Below the pieces are notes generated by a model. That model had not been told where the DNA came from and did no database searches. It was given only the letters and a program-made list of their open reading frames with translations. A DNA stretch of 64,000 bases from Pseudanabaena sp. FACHB-2040 (GTDB lineage: Bacteria; Cyanobacteriota; Cyanobacteriia; Phormidesmidales; Phormidesmidaceae), in assembly GCF_014696715.1 (NCBI RefSeq), contig NZ_JACJQO010000022.1, forward strand, positions 248,001 through 312,000, in the 5' to 3' direction. The position numbers and the translations under genes are program-made. Of this stretch, positions 1 through 8,720 are shown one piece after another. The stretch's first letter is position 1, and every line of letters begins with the position of its first letter.

Positions 1-94
1 ACTTACCTTTAAAACCAGCATACCGAAGAAGGGAACGCAGTGGAGTGGAGTCGATCCCCTCATTCACCCCTCCCCTCATTTACCCCTCCACCCC

Positions 95-835
95 TCACCC
101 CTCACCCGGTTTTTCAAAAAACAGTAAATGCTGCTGAGGCAACCTTTCGTCAGTTTTAATCCAGCGCAGGCCTACGGCGGCCATCTCCTTTTGCGCCTGG
201 CGCTGGCTCATCTTGTGCAGGCGCTTGATTAGAATCAGCGGGTTTTCGGCCCGGTATTCGGCTAAGACAACTCGCCCACCAGGTTTAAGAGCGGCAACAA
301 TACCCTGCATCATTTCTCGGGGGTAAGCAAACTCGTGGTAAGCATCGACCATCAGGGCCAAATCTACACTGTTGAGCGGCAGGTTCGGCTGATCGAGGCT
401 GCCCTGGATAGGGTCTATGTTGGTTAGGCCTGTTTCTTCTTTTTTCTGATCAATCAGAGCCAGCATCTCCGGCTGCAGATCAACCGCCAGTACTTTGCCA
501 TCAGGCACTTTAGCTGCCAGACGAAAGCTGAAGTAGCCGGTGCCCGCCCCAATATCGGCTACCACATCGTCTCGGCGCAGTTCTAGAGCTTCTAGCGCAG
601 TTTGAGGCCGTTCCTCTAGCTCCCGGCTGGGGCGCTCTAGCCAGTAGGCTCCCTCATGGCCCATAACCTGAGCAATTTCGCGGCCCAGGTAGATTTTGCC
701 GATGCCGTCACTGCTAGGTGAGCTATAGGTGTAGTCGGTCCCCGCCTCTAGCTGCTGGGTAGCACAGCCGCTCAGGCCAAACAGGGATGCTGTCGCCAGC
801 AGGCAGACAAGGAAAAGGGATAGAAAGCGGGCCAT
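95..835 (-). CDS. SAM-dependent methyltransferase, predicted lipoprotein
   Basis: Class I methyltransferase of 246 residues. The SAM-binding glycine motif is visible as VADIGAGTGYF near residue 95, followed by an acidic turn (AVDLQPEML) and a later post-motif region around LALMVDAYHEF. The N-terminus is a hydrophobic signal ending in a lipobox LSGC with Cys24, so the enzyme should be a lipid-anchored exported protein, which is unusual for a SAM-using enzyme. The ATG at 835 is supported because it begins the signal sequence. The substrate cannot be told from sequence. The downstream flank (60-112) is pyrimidine-rich with short CCCCTC repeats. Confidence 0.85.
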   Translation of the reverse strand: MARFLSLFLVCLLATASLFGLSGCATQQLEAGTDYTYSSPSSDGIGKIYLGREIAQVMGHEGAYWLERPSRELEERPQTALEALELRRDDVVADIGAGTGYFSFRLAAKVPDGKVLAVDLQPEMLALIDQKKEETGLTNIDPIQGSLDQPNLPLNSVDLALMVDAYHEFAYPREMMQGIVAALKPGGRVVLAEYRAENPLILIKRLHKMSQRQAQKEMAAVGLRWIKTDERLPQQHLLFFEKPGEG

Positions 836-927
836 AGATTCAATCGGTTGCGAGGTTAGCTTTATTAAAACACTGACGTCTGGGGCTTAACCTTGCGCTA
901 AGGACTTTTGGGCTAGCAGCTTCAGAC

Positions 928-1803
928 TCAAACCTGAGCCGGGCTGGGTAGCTGGCTGACGTAGGTAGCGGCAAGGATTAGCGCGGCCCCAATCAGCTGT
1001 AGGCTGGTCAGCGATTCCCCCAGCAGAAAAAATGCCAGAATCACGGCGACCACGGGTTCTAGGGTAAATAAAATCACGGCTTCTGGCGGACTGACTCGCA
1101 TCTGACCAAAAGTCTGTAGGCAGGTTGGCAGCGCCGTTGTAAACAGCCCCAGATAGACCAGCCAACCCCAGGGAACAGCGGCAGGATCGACCACAGTAGG
1201 TTGCCCCATCACCCGATCAAAAGCCACCCAGCTAAGAGACAAAGCAGTCATGCTCCAGACTTGAATGGCGGTGAGAGGCAGAGTGGGGTAGCGCTTGGCA
1301 AAGCGTTCCAGGCGAATGATGTGGCCAGCCCAGCAAAAGGCGGTGCCCAGGCTCCACAGGTCGCCAATGTTGAGACGACCGCCCTGGTAAGACAGCAGAG
1401 CAATCCCCAGCAGCGCCAGCGCTGCCGCAACCCAGGTTGCCGGGACGATACGTCGGCCAGCCAACCCCAGCAGCAGCGGCACCAAAATAACGCAGAGCGA
1501 GGCGATGAAGGCGCTGCGGCCAGCGGTGGTGTATTGGAGTCCCAGGGTTTGGGTGCCGTAGCCACCTATTAGCCAGCAGCCCAACTCTGCCCCAGCCCGC
1601 AGTAGGCCCGGTTTGGGCCTAAGCCAAGGCAAAAAACAGAGCGCTGCGATCGCAAAGCGACCCAGCACCACAAAGCTAGGCTGCAGGGTGCCAACAATAT
1701 CTTTGACAACAATATAGGCAGTTCCCCAGAGCAGCGTGCCCAGGAGCAAAGCGCTTACCCCGCCCGCATGAGACTCTAGCCTGAACTGCGTTTGACGGGG
1801 CAT
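928..1803 (-). CDS. EamA/DMT-family transporter
   Basis: Integral membrane protein of 291 residues with about ten hydrophobic segments arranged as two EamA halves, typical of drug/metabolite transporters. The first half contains LLLGTLLWGTAYIVVKD, the family's usual first helix. The second half ends in EPVVAVILAFFLLGESL, the characteristic penultimate EamA helix with its conserved Glu-Pro and Gly-Glu. The family exports amino acids and other small metabolites; no substrate can be assigned. It lies between the methyltransferase and the aminotransferase on the same strand, with gaps of 92 and 65 bases. Confidence 0.88.
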   Translation of the reverse strand: MPRQTQFRLESHAGGVSALLLGTLLWGTAYIVVKDIVGTLQPSFVVLGRFAIAALCFLPWLRPKPGLLRAGAELGCWLIGGYGTQTLGLQYTTAGRSAFIASLCVILVPLLLGLAGRRIVPATWVAAALALLGIALLSYQGGRLNIGDLWSLGTAFCWAGHIIRLERFAKRYPTLPLTAIQVWSMTALSLSWVAFDRVMGQPTVVDPAAVPWGWLVYLGLFTTALPTCLQTFGQMRVSPPEAVILFTLEPVVAVILAFFLLGESLTSLQLIGAALILAATYVSQLPSPAQV

Positions 1804-1868
1804 AGTGGGGGTATCAGTCGGGGCTAGGCAGGGTTAAGCGAAGTTAAACAGAAGGAAGCTGCGGCACC

Positions 1869-3044
1869 TCAGCTGTAAGCCTTAACAAAAGCCTCTAGCC
1901 GATCCATTCCCTTAAGAATAGTCTCCATGCCAGTAGCGTAGGAGATCCGCGCGGTGCCCTCGGTGCCAAAGGAAATACCGGGGACAGTGGCGACGTATTT
2001 CTCGTCTAGCAGCCGATTGCAGAAGTCCAGCGAGGGCATACCGAGCTGGCTAATATCGACATATAGGTAAAAGGCCCCTTGAGGCTCACCGCAGGTGAGA
2101 CCAGGAATGGCTTTAATCCGGTCGATAATTACCTGACGGCGTTCAGCAAAGGCTAGGCGCATGGTTTCTACACAGTCTTGGGGGCCGCGTAGAGCTGCGA
2201 TCGCACCATACTGGGCAAAGGTACACACGTTTGAAGTGGCGTGGCTCTGAATTGTCGTCAGCGCCTTGATTACCGGAATAGGGCCAGCCAGATAGCCCAC
2301 CCGCCAGCCCGTCATAGAGTAGGCCTTGGCAAAACCATTACTGACTAGAGTGCGATCGTAAGCTTCGGGGCTGACCGCGCCAATACTGAGGTGAGTGCTC
2401 CCGTCGTAGAGGATTTTTTCATAGATCTCGTCCGACACCACCCAAATGTCGGCCTCAACGACCACCTCGGCCAGTGCCCGGATCTCCTCAGGGCTGTAAA
2501 TCATGCCGGTGGGGTTAGAAGGCGAGTTGAGCACAAACAGCTTCGTCTTAGGCGTGATTGCCTGCCGCAGCTGCTCTGGAGTGATCTTGTAGCCAGTTTC
2601 TTTAGTGGTCGGCACAATCACAGGCGTGCCGTCAGCTAGCTGCACCATCTCTGGGTAGCTGACCCAGTAGGGCGCAGGGATAATCACTTCATCTCCCGGC
2701 TCAATCAGCGCCATCATCAGTCCGTAGAGAGAGTGCTTGCCACCATTGGTGACAATGACATTGTCGGCCCCGTAGCAAAGCCCGTTTTCTGCCTGCAGCT
2801 TTTCAGCAATGGCCTGTCGCAGTGCCGGTTCTCCCGCAGCAGGGCCGTAGCGGGTCTTGCCCTCATCGAGCGCCTGTTTAGCGGCAGCTTTGATATGGTC
2901 AGGCGTATCAAAATCTGGCTCACCGGCACTAAAGCTGCACACGTCCAGCCCTTCTGTCTTCATTGCCTTAGCCTTGGCTGAAATCGCCAGGGTCATAGAA
3001 GGCGTTACCCGATTTACCCGATTCGCCAGTTTCAACGTAGGCAT
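1869..3044 (-). CDS. aspC: Aspartate aminotransferase (class I, PLP-dependent)
   Basis: Fold-type I aminotransferase of 391 residues, transferring the amino group between aspartate/glutamate and their 2-oxoacids. It shows the N-terminal [15 protein letters not shown], the substrate/PLP region [12 protein letters not shown], the PLP-phosphate segment [12 protein letters not shown], the Schiff-base lysine in [15 protein letters not shown], and the C-terminal arginine region ARISYATG. Length is normal for the Ib-type cyanobacterial enzyme, which may also accept prephenate. Its promoter must lie in the divergent intergenic region shared with the patX-like gene. Confidence 0.93.
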   Translation of the reverse strand: MPTLKLANRVNRVTPSMTLAISAKAKAMKTEGLDVCSFSAGEPDFDTPDHIKAAAKQALDEGKTRYGPAAGEPALRQAIAEKLQAENGLCYGADNVIVTNGGKHSLYGLMMALIEPGDEVIIPAPYWVSYPEMVQLADGTPVIVPTTKETGYKITPEQLRQAITPKTKLFVLNSPSNPTGMIYSPEEIRALAEVVVEADIWVVSDEIYEKILYDGSTHLSIGAVSPEAYDRTLVSNGFAKAYSMTGWRVGYLAGPIPVIKALTTIQSHATSNVCTFAQYGAIAALRGPQDCVETMRLAFAERRQVIIDRIKAIPGLTCGEPQGAFYLYVDISQLGMPSLDFCNRLLDEKYVATVPGISFGTEGTARISYATGMETILKGMDRLEAFVKAYS

Positions 3045-3276
3045 CCCAAACCTCTCTCAAAACCGATCCGACGTTGCCGCAGGTTCACCTGGAGATCAAC
3101 TCAGTCTTTTCAGCTGCCGAGAGCAGCCTCTTCGCTACCCTATCTAGCTGCTGAAAGCCCAGTTGACTCACCCGTAATCCTGCTTCACGCACAATTCCAC
3201 TTAGCTTAGATCGTTCTTACGGGTAAAAAAGGGATTTTTATGAAACGTTCAGGACATTTCGAGACTAGCCGTCCCA

Positions 3277-3290
3277 GGGGGCTGCTCCCC
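3277..3290. promoter_or_regulatory. GC-rich palindrome resembling a HetR operator core
   Basis: The sequence GGGGG-CTGCT-CCCC has the same skeleton (four G, five spacer bases, four C) as the known HetR site upstream of Anabaena hetP, whose core is GGGG-TCTAA-CCCC. The flanks do not fully match (AG on the left and TA on the right rather than GA and TC), so this is only a candidate. It lies about 320 bases before the patX-like start codon and upstream of aspC on the other strand. Confidence 0.3.
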
Positions 3291-3406
3291 TAGGTAAAGG
3301 CTGACCAGAAAAAAGGCAGAAAAAATCCCGCCAGATGGGCCCACCCAGCGTTAATGGCTTTGGATCACCCTACCTTCTCAGCTAAACCACTGACCAGAAA
3401 AAAACC

Positions 3407-3430
3407 TCAACACTTTTGTGTTGATCCGGA
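3407..3430 (+). promoter_or_regulatory. DIF1-like TCCGGA next to a perfect dyad, candidate patX promoter element
   Basis: TCAACAC and GTGTTGA (3407-3413 and 3418-3424) form a perfect 7-bp dyad around TTTT. TCCGGA follows immediately at 3425-3430. TCCGGA is the published DIF1 core found near -35 in HetR-dependent promoters and reported upstream of patX genes. Weak -10 candidates are TTACCT (3451-3456) and TAATAC (3456-3461). The motif lies 179 bases before the start codon, farther than the 69 bases reported for other patX genes, so a leader of about 145 bases is implied. Confidence 0.4.
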
Positions 3431-3608
3431 AAAGGTCGAAGTAACCCCGATTACCTAATACAGAGCTTTAAAAAAAAACGGCGTGGAGAAGGAAGGTTCC
3501 ACAGAAATTCACCTAGATGAAATTCAGGGATTTCACCCAGCTAGTTTTTCCTGACCCCACCTCAGAGGCACCGTAACAGGGAATAGAAACGCAGAGATAC
3601 CGAGTTCC

Positions 3609-3977
3609 ATGTACACTATCTCCCTTTCTCCATCCATGCAGCTAGCCACCTTGGCAGCGGCTCTTGCGGTCGGCATTGTGACAGCCGTCCACGGGCAAGC
3701 TGAGCTGCAGAATCCCGTTCGGCTTTATACAGGGTTCTTCAGTAATATTGACGACCGTGGCAGTGGTCGGGTAGTCCCCAATCAATTTCAGTCCAACTTG
3801 TTCCTACCCAATTACCTGCTAGGATTTCGAGGTAGCGGGCGAATTTCTGGTGACCCAAAGGAATCGATTCCCAGTTCTCTCCAAAAAAGCCCCTCAACCT
3901 CATCAGGTCAGGCATCTACCCCGTTAGCCTATCGAGGCAGCGGCAGAATCAATCTCAAACGGCAGATAGCGGTATAA
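3609..3977 (+). CDS. patX: PatX-like secreted protein with three RGSGR pentapeptides
   Basis: 122 residues. The N-terminus has an uncharged hydrophobic stretch (residues 10-27, LATLAAALAVGIVTAVHG) that looks like a signal peptide, with possible cleavage near VHG or GQA. The rest is polar and low-complexity, with RGSGR at residues 50-54, 74-78 and 109-113 (bases 3756-3770, 3828-3842, 3933-3947). Each is preceded by D, F or Y and followed by V or I. RGSGR is the HetR-binding pentapeptide of PatS, HetN and PatX. PatX is defined by a hydrophobic N-terminus plus RGSGR and co-occurs with hetR, which starts about 200 bases downstream. Three copies are atypical: PatS, HetN and the PatX proteins I know of carry one. 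An in-frame stop at 3552 fixes the start to 3609 or Met10 (3636). No strong ribosome binding site is seen. Confidence 0.85.
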   Translation: MYTISLSPSMQLATLAAALAVGIVTAVHGQAELQNPVRLYTGFFSNIDDRGSGRVVPNQFQSNLFLPNYLLGFRGSGRISGDPKESIPSSLQKSPSTSSGQASTPLAYRGSGRINLKRQIAV

Positions 3978-4040
3978 AAACTCAGCCAGGAAAGTTCCTT
4001 GTGACTTTGACTGTTGAGATGACTTTATATAACGCGAAGA

Positions 4041-4080
4041 TTTCGCTAACACCGGCCTCAGTTACCGTACGTCAGCGAAA
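4041..4080. promoter_or_regulatory. Dyad in the hetR upstream region
   Basis: TTTCGCTAAC (4041-4050) and GTCAGCGAAA (4071-4080) are inverted copies differing at one position, separated by 20 bases. The dyad lies about 100 bases before the hetR start. It could be an operator, or a stem-loop in a leader or between the patX-like and hetR cistrons. No T-run follows, so it does not look like a terminator. A possible -10 TATATC follows at 4093-4098. Confidence 0.3.
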
Positions 4081-4143
4081 ATTGGTTTAAGCTATATCAG
4101 CCAATTAGACTTTAATTGCCGTTATTTGACTGATTGAGTTTAG

Positions 4144-5136
<993 letters not shown>

Positions 5137-5177
5137 GCTGGTTTCACTTCTGTAGGAAATACAGCCGTTAAACATCT

Positions 5178-5210
5178 ATGCCGGGGCGCTGTAGTGTAGC
5201 GCCCCGGCAT
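5178..5210. terminator. Perfect 13-bp hairpin after hetR
   Basis: ATGCCGGGGCGCT and its exact complement flank a 7-base loop (5191-5197), 42 bases after the hetR stop. There is no long T-run. It sits between convergent genes and could end transcripts from either side. Confidence 0.7.
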
Positions 5211-5308
5211 GAGTTGTAAGCAGAGCTAAGCTCGCAGCAGCTGGTGAAGGTCATCGCTGAGCTTGTTGGCCGTGCTTACCTATCTATTGGCCCAGGTGTG
5301 ACCAGGTG

Positions 5309-5545
5309 TCATCCAATCCGATTCCAGGCTTCGACTACGATATCGGTGAGCAATTTACGAACGGGCAGTTCGAGCAGGGCATCGTCGGCCAGCAGAGCGG
5401 CCTGCACCTCTTCGAGCGACTGCCCCTGTTGGCGGGCAGCCTGAATAACGCCAACGATCGCCGCTAGCACGTGATCCTCGGTGACAGGGGCAGCAGATCG
5501 GGGGGAAACGATTTGATCAGAAGGAGCGGTGAGAGAAGACAACAT
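5309..5545 (-). CDS. Small conserved cyanobacterial protein, unknown function
   Basis: 78 residues, soluble, with no signal or membrane segment. The N-terminal 20 residues are Ser/Pro-rich and probably disordered. The rest is predicted helical: VTEDHVLAAIVGVIQAARQQGQSLEEV, then a second amphipathic part ending LLTDIVVEAWNRIG. It resembles small hypothetical proteins of filamentous cyanobacteria. It faces hetR convergently. The ATG at 5545 has no obvious Shine-Dalgarno sequence. Confidence 0.65.
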   Translation of the reverse strand: MLSSLTAPSDQIVSPRSAAPVTEDHVLAAIVGVIQAARQQGQSLEEVQAALLADDALLELPVRKLLTDIVVEAWNRIG

Positions 5546-5690
5546 TGCAAAGATATGTATGAAAAGTTGGATTTTATGAGAGGGCAGTAACGTTTTGTAA
5601 CTTTAGAACTGGAGTGTAGCGCATTTTAGCGCCCTCGCACCCTTTCGGAAGAAATAACTGAGAATTTCTTTAAACACCTAAATAAAAGCT

Positions 5691-5718
5691 ATGGGGGCGC
5701 AGCGTGCTGCGCCCCCAT
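5691..5718 (-). terminator. GC-rich hairpin downstream of the coiled-coil gene
   Basis: ATGGGGGCGCAGC pairs perfectly over 13 bp with GCTGCGCCCCCAT across a 2-base loop. On the minus strand it follows the stop codon at 5751 by about 30 bases and leads into AGCTTTTATTT, so it fits as that gene's terminator. Confidence 0.7.
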
Positions 5719-5750
5719 GGCAAGGTATTGCTAATCAGTAGGCTAGCGGC

Positions 5751-7235
5751 CTAGCTCATGGGCGATTGCGATCGCTGTGGGCGCGGAAAAGACGGCAGCT
5801 CTACAGCCGCAACCGACTTGAGCTTCCGTTGGGGCCGCAGCGGATAGACTACGGGCGAGGGCGAGGTACTAGCCGCAGGCGCACTGGCCGCGCTGTTTAA
5901 CAGCGGCGGCAGAGCAGCGGGGCGGCCAGCCGAAGCAGCTACAGGCTCTGGGGTAGAGGTGGGCGGCTGCACTGTTGGGGTCGTTTCCAGCAGCGGAGGC
6001 CTTGGCTCAAGCTCAAAAGCGAGCTCGGGCTCGACAGCAGGCTCTATGGCAGCAGTGGGAGGCGCTAGAGGGGCTCCCCAGGGAGAGGGTTCGGTAAAGA
6101 CAGGTACAGTTGGGGCTGGCTGGGCAGCAGGCAGCGGGTCCGCTGCTTTGGCTGCAGGCGGCTCCACCGTAGGCGCAGAGTCGATTACGCGCTCTAGATC
6201 CTGCCACAGCAGCCGCTCAGCCTCTGGATCGGGGGCGGGCACGGGGGGAGTTGGCACGGCAGCAGATCGGGTGGGGACTGCAGACGGAGCCGGTGTGCGA
6301 GGGCCTTGCCCAACCGACTTAAGGTTGCGCAGCAGCGTATCGAGGCTGGGATCAGGTCGGATGGGGGCCTCATCGTGGGAGGCCCAAGGCTTAATTTGTT
6401 CGGCTTTGGGCATTGCTAGCGGGTGGGGCCGTAGGGTTGGTTCTGTCACCACCGCTGGAAATTCAATGGCGGGTGGGGCGGGACTGCGTTGAACCGACAT
6501 GTCTAGACACTTCTCTAGGGCGGCTTTGAACTGAAGTGTGTAGTGCTGCTGTCGCTGCAGACGCGATCGCAAATCCCGACAGGTCGCTTCTGCCTGCTGC
6601 AGAGCAGTATTTTTTTCGCCGAAGCGCTGCTGCAATAGAGTGCATTCTCGCTCTAGCTGAGCCACACGCTGTCTAGCGTTGTCTAGCTCTGCCTGAAAAG
6701 TTTCGTTGTGAATCGTGGTGCGCCGGACTGCATCGTTGGCCACATCTAGCTCACTGAGCAGTTGAGCGACCTGTTGCTGCTGCTGGGCGATAGCTGCTTG
6801 TGCTTCGGCGGAGGACATAGACTGGCTTTGCTGAGCCCGTTCCACCTCGATCTGAAGGGCCGCTTCGGCTCGCTCAAGGGCATCTTCTAAGTGTCCCACC
6901 CGACCTAGCAAAGCATCATTACACTGGTTCAGATCCTGGATTAGCTGGAGTAGCTCGGCTTCGCGCTGAGTAAAGTCAGCCACCTTAGGAACAGGCCCCT
7001 TTGGCGGTGGCAAAACCGTGTTGGCAATTTCATTGAGGGGCAGTGTGCCCGGAAAGCTAACAGTCTCCCACCTGTCATCGGGCCGAGCAGCCCCAGGTCC
7101 GCCAGATCCGTTCGGAGCAGCGGCCTCGGGTTCATTTGAGGCGGCAGCCCGGAGGTCAAGCAGAGAGGCTTGAGGCGGGCTGGCTTGAGAATCGGAAGAC
7201 GGAAGATCTTGGGGAGGCAAATTTTGCTCAGTCAT
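5751..7235 (-). CDS. Coiled-coil protein with long Pro/Ala-rich tail, unknown function
   Basis: 494 residues if started at ATG 7235 (MTEQNLPPQ); an upstream frame to 7289 is open but its sequence looks non-coding. Residues about 20-75 are disordered. Residues about 85-245 form a long heptad-type coiled coil rich in Glu, Gln, Ala and Leu (for example LQLIQDLNQCNDALLGRVGHLEDA). The C-terminal half is low complexity, dominated by Pro, Ala and Thr. No enzyme motif, signal or membrane segment is seen. This layout fits a cytoplasmic scaffold or filament-forming protein, but that is only a shape argument. It is adjacent to the hetR locus on the opposite strand. Confidence 0.75.
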   Translation of the reverse strand: MTEQNLPPQDLPSSDSQASPPQASLLDLRAAASNEPEAAAPNGSGGPGAARPDDRWETVSFPGTLPLNEIANTVLPPPKGPVPKVADFTQREAELLQLIQDLNQCNDALLGRVGHLEDALERAEAALQIEVERAQQSQSMSSAEAQAAIAQQQQQVAQLLSELDVANDAVRRTTIHNETFQAELDNARQRVAQLERECTLLQQRFGEKNTALQQAEATCRDLRSRLQRQQHYTLQFKAALEKCLDMSVQRSPAPPAIEFPAVVTEPTLRPHPLAMPKAEQIKPWASHDEAPIRPDPSLDTLLRNLKSVGQGPRTPAPSAVPTRSAAVPTPPVPAPDPEAERLLWQDLERVIDSAPTVEPPAAKAADPLPAAQPAPTVPVFTEPSPWGAPLAPPTAAIEPAVEPELAFELEPRPPLLETTPTVQPPTSTPEPVAASAGRPAALPPLLNSAASAPAASTSPSPVVYPLRPQRKLKSVAAVELPSFPRPQRSQSPMS

Positions 7236-7444
7236 AGTCCCGAAGTGCTCGCTACAAAGCCTGATGACCAGGTGAAGATTAATTGCCACTAAGAGTAGCT
7301 AACTTCAACAATTATTTCACCCTTCTGTAGTAATACAGAACCTACCCATGGAATCGGGCTTAAAATTTTCAACCTTCCTCCAGAAATATCGGGCAACTTT
7401 TGTAAGCAGAATTGTCCGGTTTTGAAATTGCGTCGGTGTAGTGG

Positions 7445-8524
7445 TTAGGGATAAGTTCTAGCTGCAAATAGCCGCTCTTGCAGCAGTTGTTGGTGCATAA
7501 ATGCACGGTCAACTCGCGACTGAATCTGATCGGGTGAAAGCGGTTCACCATTGGCATAGTGCTCTAGCCATTGCTGCATCATTTCATTGGTCTCTGTAGG
7601 CCAGCCACTAGCGCTCGAAGCCGCAGCAGGATTGAGATCCCACCCTGGTAGATCTAAATCGGCCATAATCTGGCTCACTTTCGGGTCGTAGCTTAGGGCA
7701 AAACAACGGCACCCTTCTGCTGCCGCCATAATCAAAGCGTGCAGCCTCATCCCTATTGTCATTTCCACCCCTCGAAAAAGCCCCTTTAGCTGCCGGGGAT
7801 CGCTCAAGCAAAAGAGGTGATTTGGCCCTGGAAGACGCGCCTGAATTTGTTCAGCAATCGCTAAATCTTTGGCCGGTTGAAAGGGTGTAAGTAGTACGCA
7901 AGTTTTAGTCGCCTTTTGAAATCCAACTAGGGCTTCAGTAAACTGATCTAAGCGTTCTGGGGTGAGCCAGGGGTGCGATCGCAACGCCACCGCCACTCTC
8001 GGAGCAGGCAAATCCCACAGTCCCTCCACCGGCCTCGAATCGAGCGCCCACACCGGATCAGGCCCCTGCCAGGCTGGAATATTCCAGCTTTCCATCAGCT
8101 GGGCCGAAGCCCCATCTCGCACACTCACGCCCGCACAGCGCCGCAGTACATAGCGAGCCAGCCGCTGGCTAAAAGGCCGCTGCAGCGGCCCAATCCCCTG
8201 CCCCCAAGCAATAGTCTTCAGGCCCATGGCCTGCGCCATCGCCATCAGCCCCCCGTAGTAAAGCGGGTTCTGCAGACTAGTGGCATCCTGCATCAGGCTG
8301 CCACCGCCCCAAACAAAGGCATCCGCCGACCGCAACGCCCGCAGCACCGCCACCGGAGCCTTGCGCGGTACCGCCTCTATCCCATAGCGCTGAGCCGTCT
8401 CCCCCGGATTGCCTGAAAGCACCACCGGCGTGACCCCAACAGGCAACATCTGCAGCAGCGCCGCCAGCAGCGCCTCATCCCCGCCATTGCCCATGCCGTA
8501 GTAGCCACACAAGACCGCTCGCAT
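7445..8524 (-). CDS. csaB: CsaB-type polysaccharide pyruvyl transferase
   Basis: 359 residues from ATG 8524 (MRAVLCGYYGMGNGGDEALL); the frame stays open to 8818 but that part is low-complexity and non-coding. The N-terminal glycine-rich GYYGMGNGGDEA and the later WGGGSLMQD and KTIAWGQGIGPL are typical of the polysaccharide pyruvyl transferase/CsaB family, which transfers pyruvate from PEP to cell-wall or exopolysaccharide sugars. In other bacteria this ketal anchors SLH-domain proteins, and an SLH protein lies at the far end of this window. Length matches CsaB. Confidence 0.85.
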   Translation of the reverse strand: MRAVLCGYYGMGNGGDEALLAALLQMLPVGVTPVVLSGNPGETAQRYGIEAVPRKAPVAVLRALRSADAFVWGGGSLMQDATSLQNPLYYGGLMAMAQAMGLKTIAWGQGIGPLQRPFSQRLARYVLRRCAGVSVRDGASAQLMESWNIPAWQGPDPVWALDSRPVEGLWDLPAPRVAVALRSHPWLTPERLDQFTEALVGFQKATKTCVLLTPFQPAKDLAIAEQIQARLPGPNHLFCLSDPRQLKGLFRGVEMTIGMRLHALIMAAAEGCRCFALSYDPKVSQIMADLDLPGWDLNPAAASSASGWPTETNEMMQQWLEHYANGEPLSPDQIQSRVDRAFMHQQLLQERLFAARTYP

Positions 8525-8720
8525 TCCGTTTGATTCCGCCTGAGTCTCTGCACTCTCTACAATAGAGGCTGCCGGTAATGTGTAATAGGTGGGGAAAGCA
8601 GAAGGCAGAGAGCGGAAAGCAGAAACCCTATCAGGGACAGGCTCCCTACCTTCTCCATCTCCCCTACCTCTCTGCATCCCCGCGTCCCCCATCCACCCCC
8701 TACCCACCCACCCTTTTCCC

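Larger units (their letters stand above)
3045..3608. other. Long divergent regulatory region between aspC and the patX-like gene
   Basis: 564 bases without a convincing gene, more AT-rich than its surroundings, with several A-runs. It holds a G5-CTGCT-C4 palindrome (3277-3290), two copies of CTGACCAGAAAAAA (3301-3314 and 3390-3403, 89 bases apart), and a perfect 7-bp dyad with a TTTT loop (3407-3424) directly abutting a TCCGGA hexamer (3425-3430). The aspC promoter must be here on the minus strand and the patX promoter on the plus strand. The density of short symmetric motifs suggests more than one regulator; this is inference. Confidence 0.6.

Noticed and set aside
1201-1572. 123-codon plus-strand ORF inside the EamA transporter
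   Set aside because: Shadow of the real minus-strand gene.
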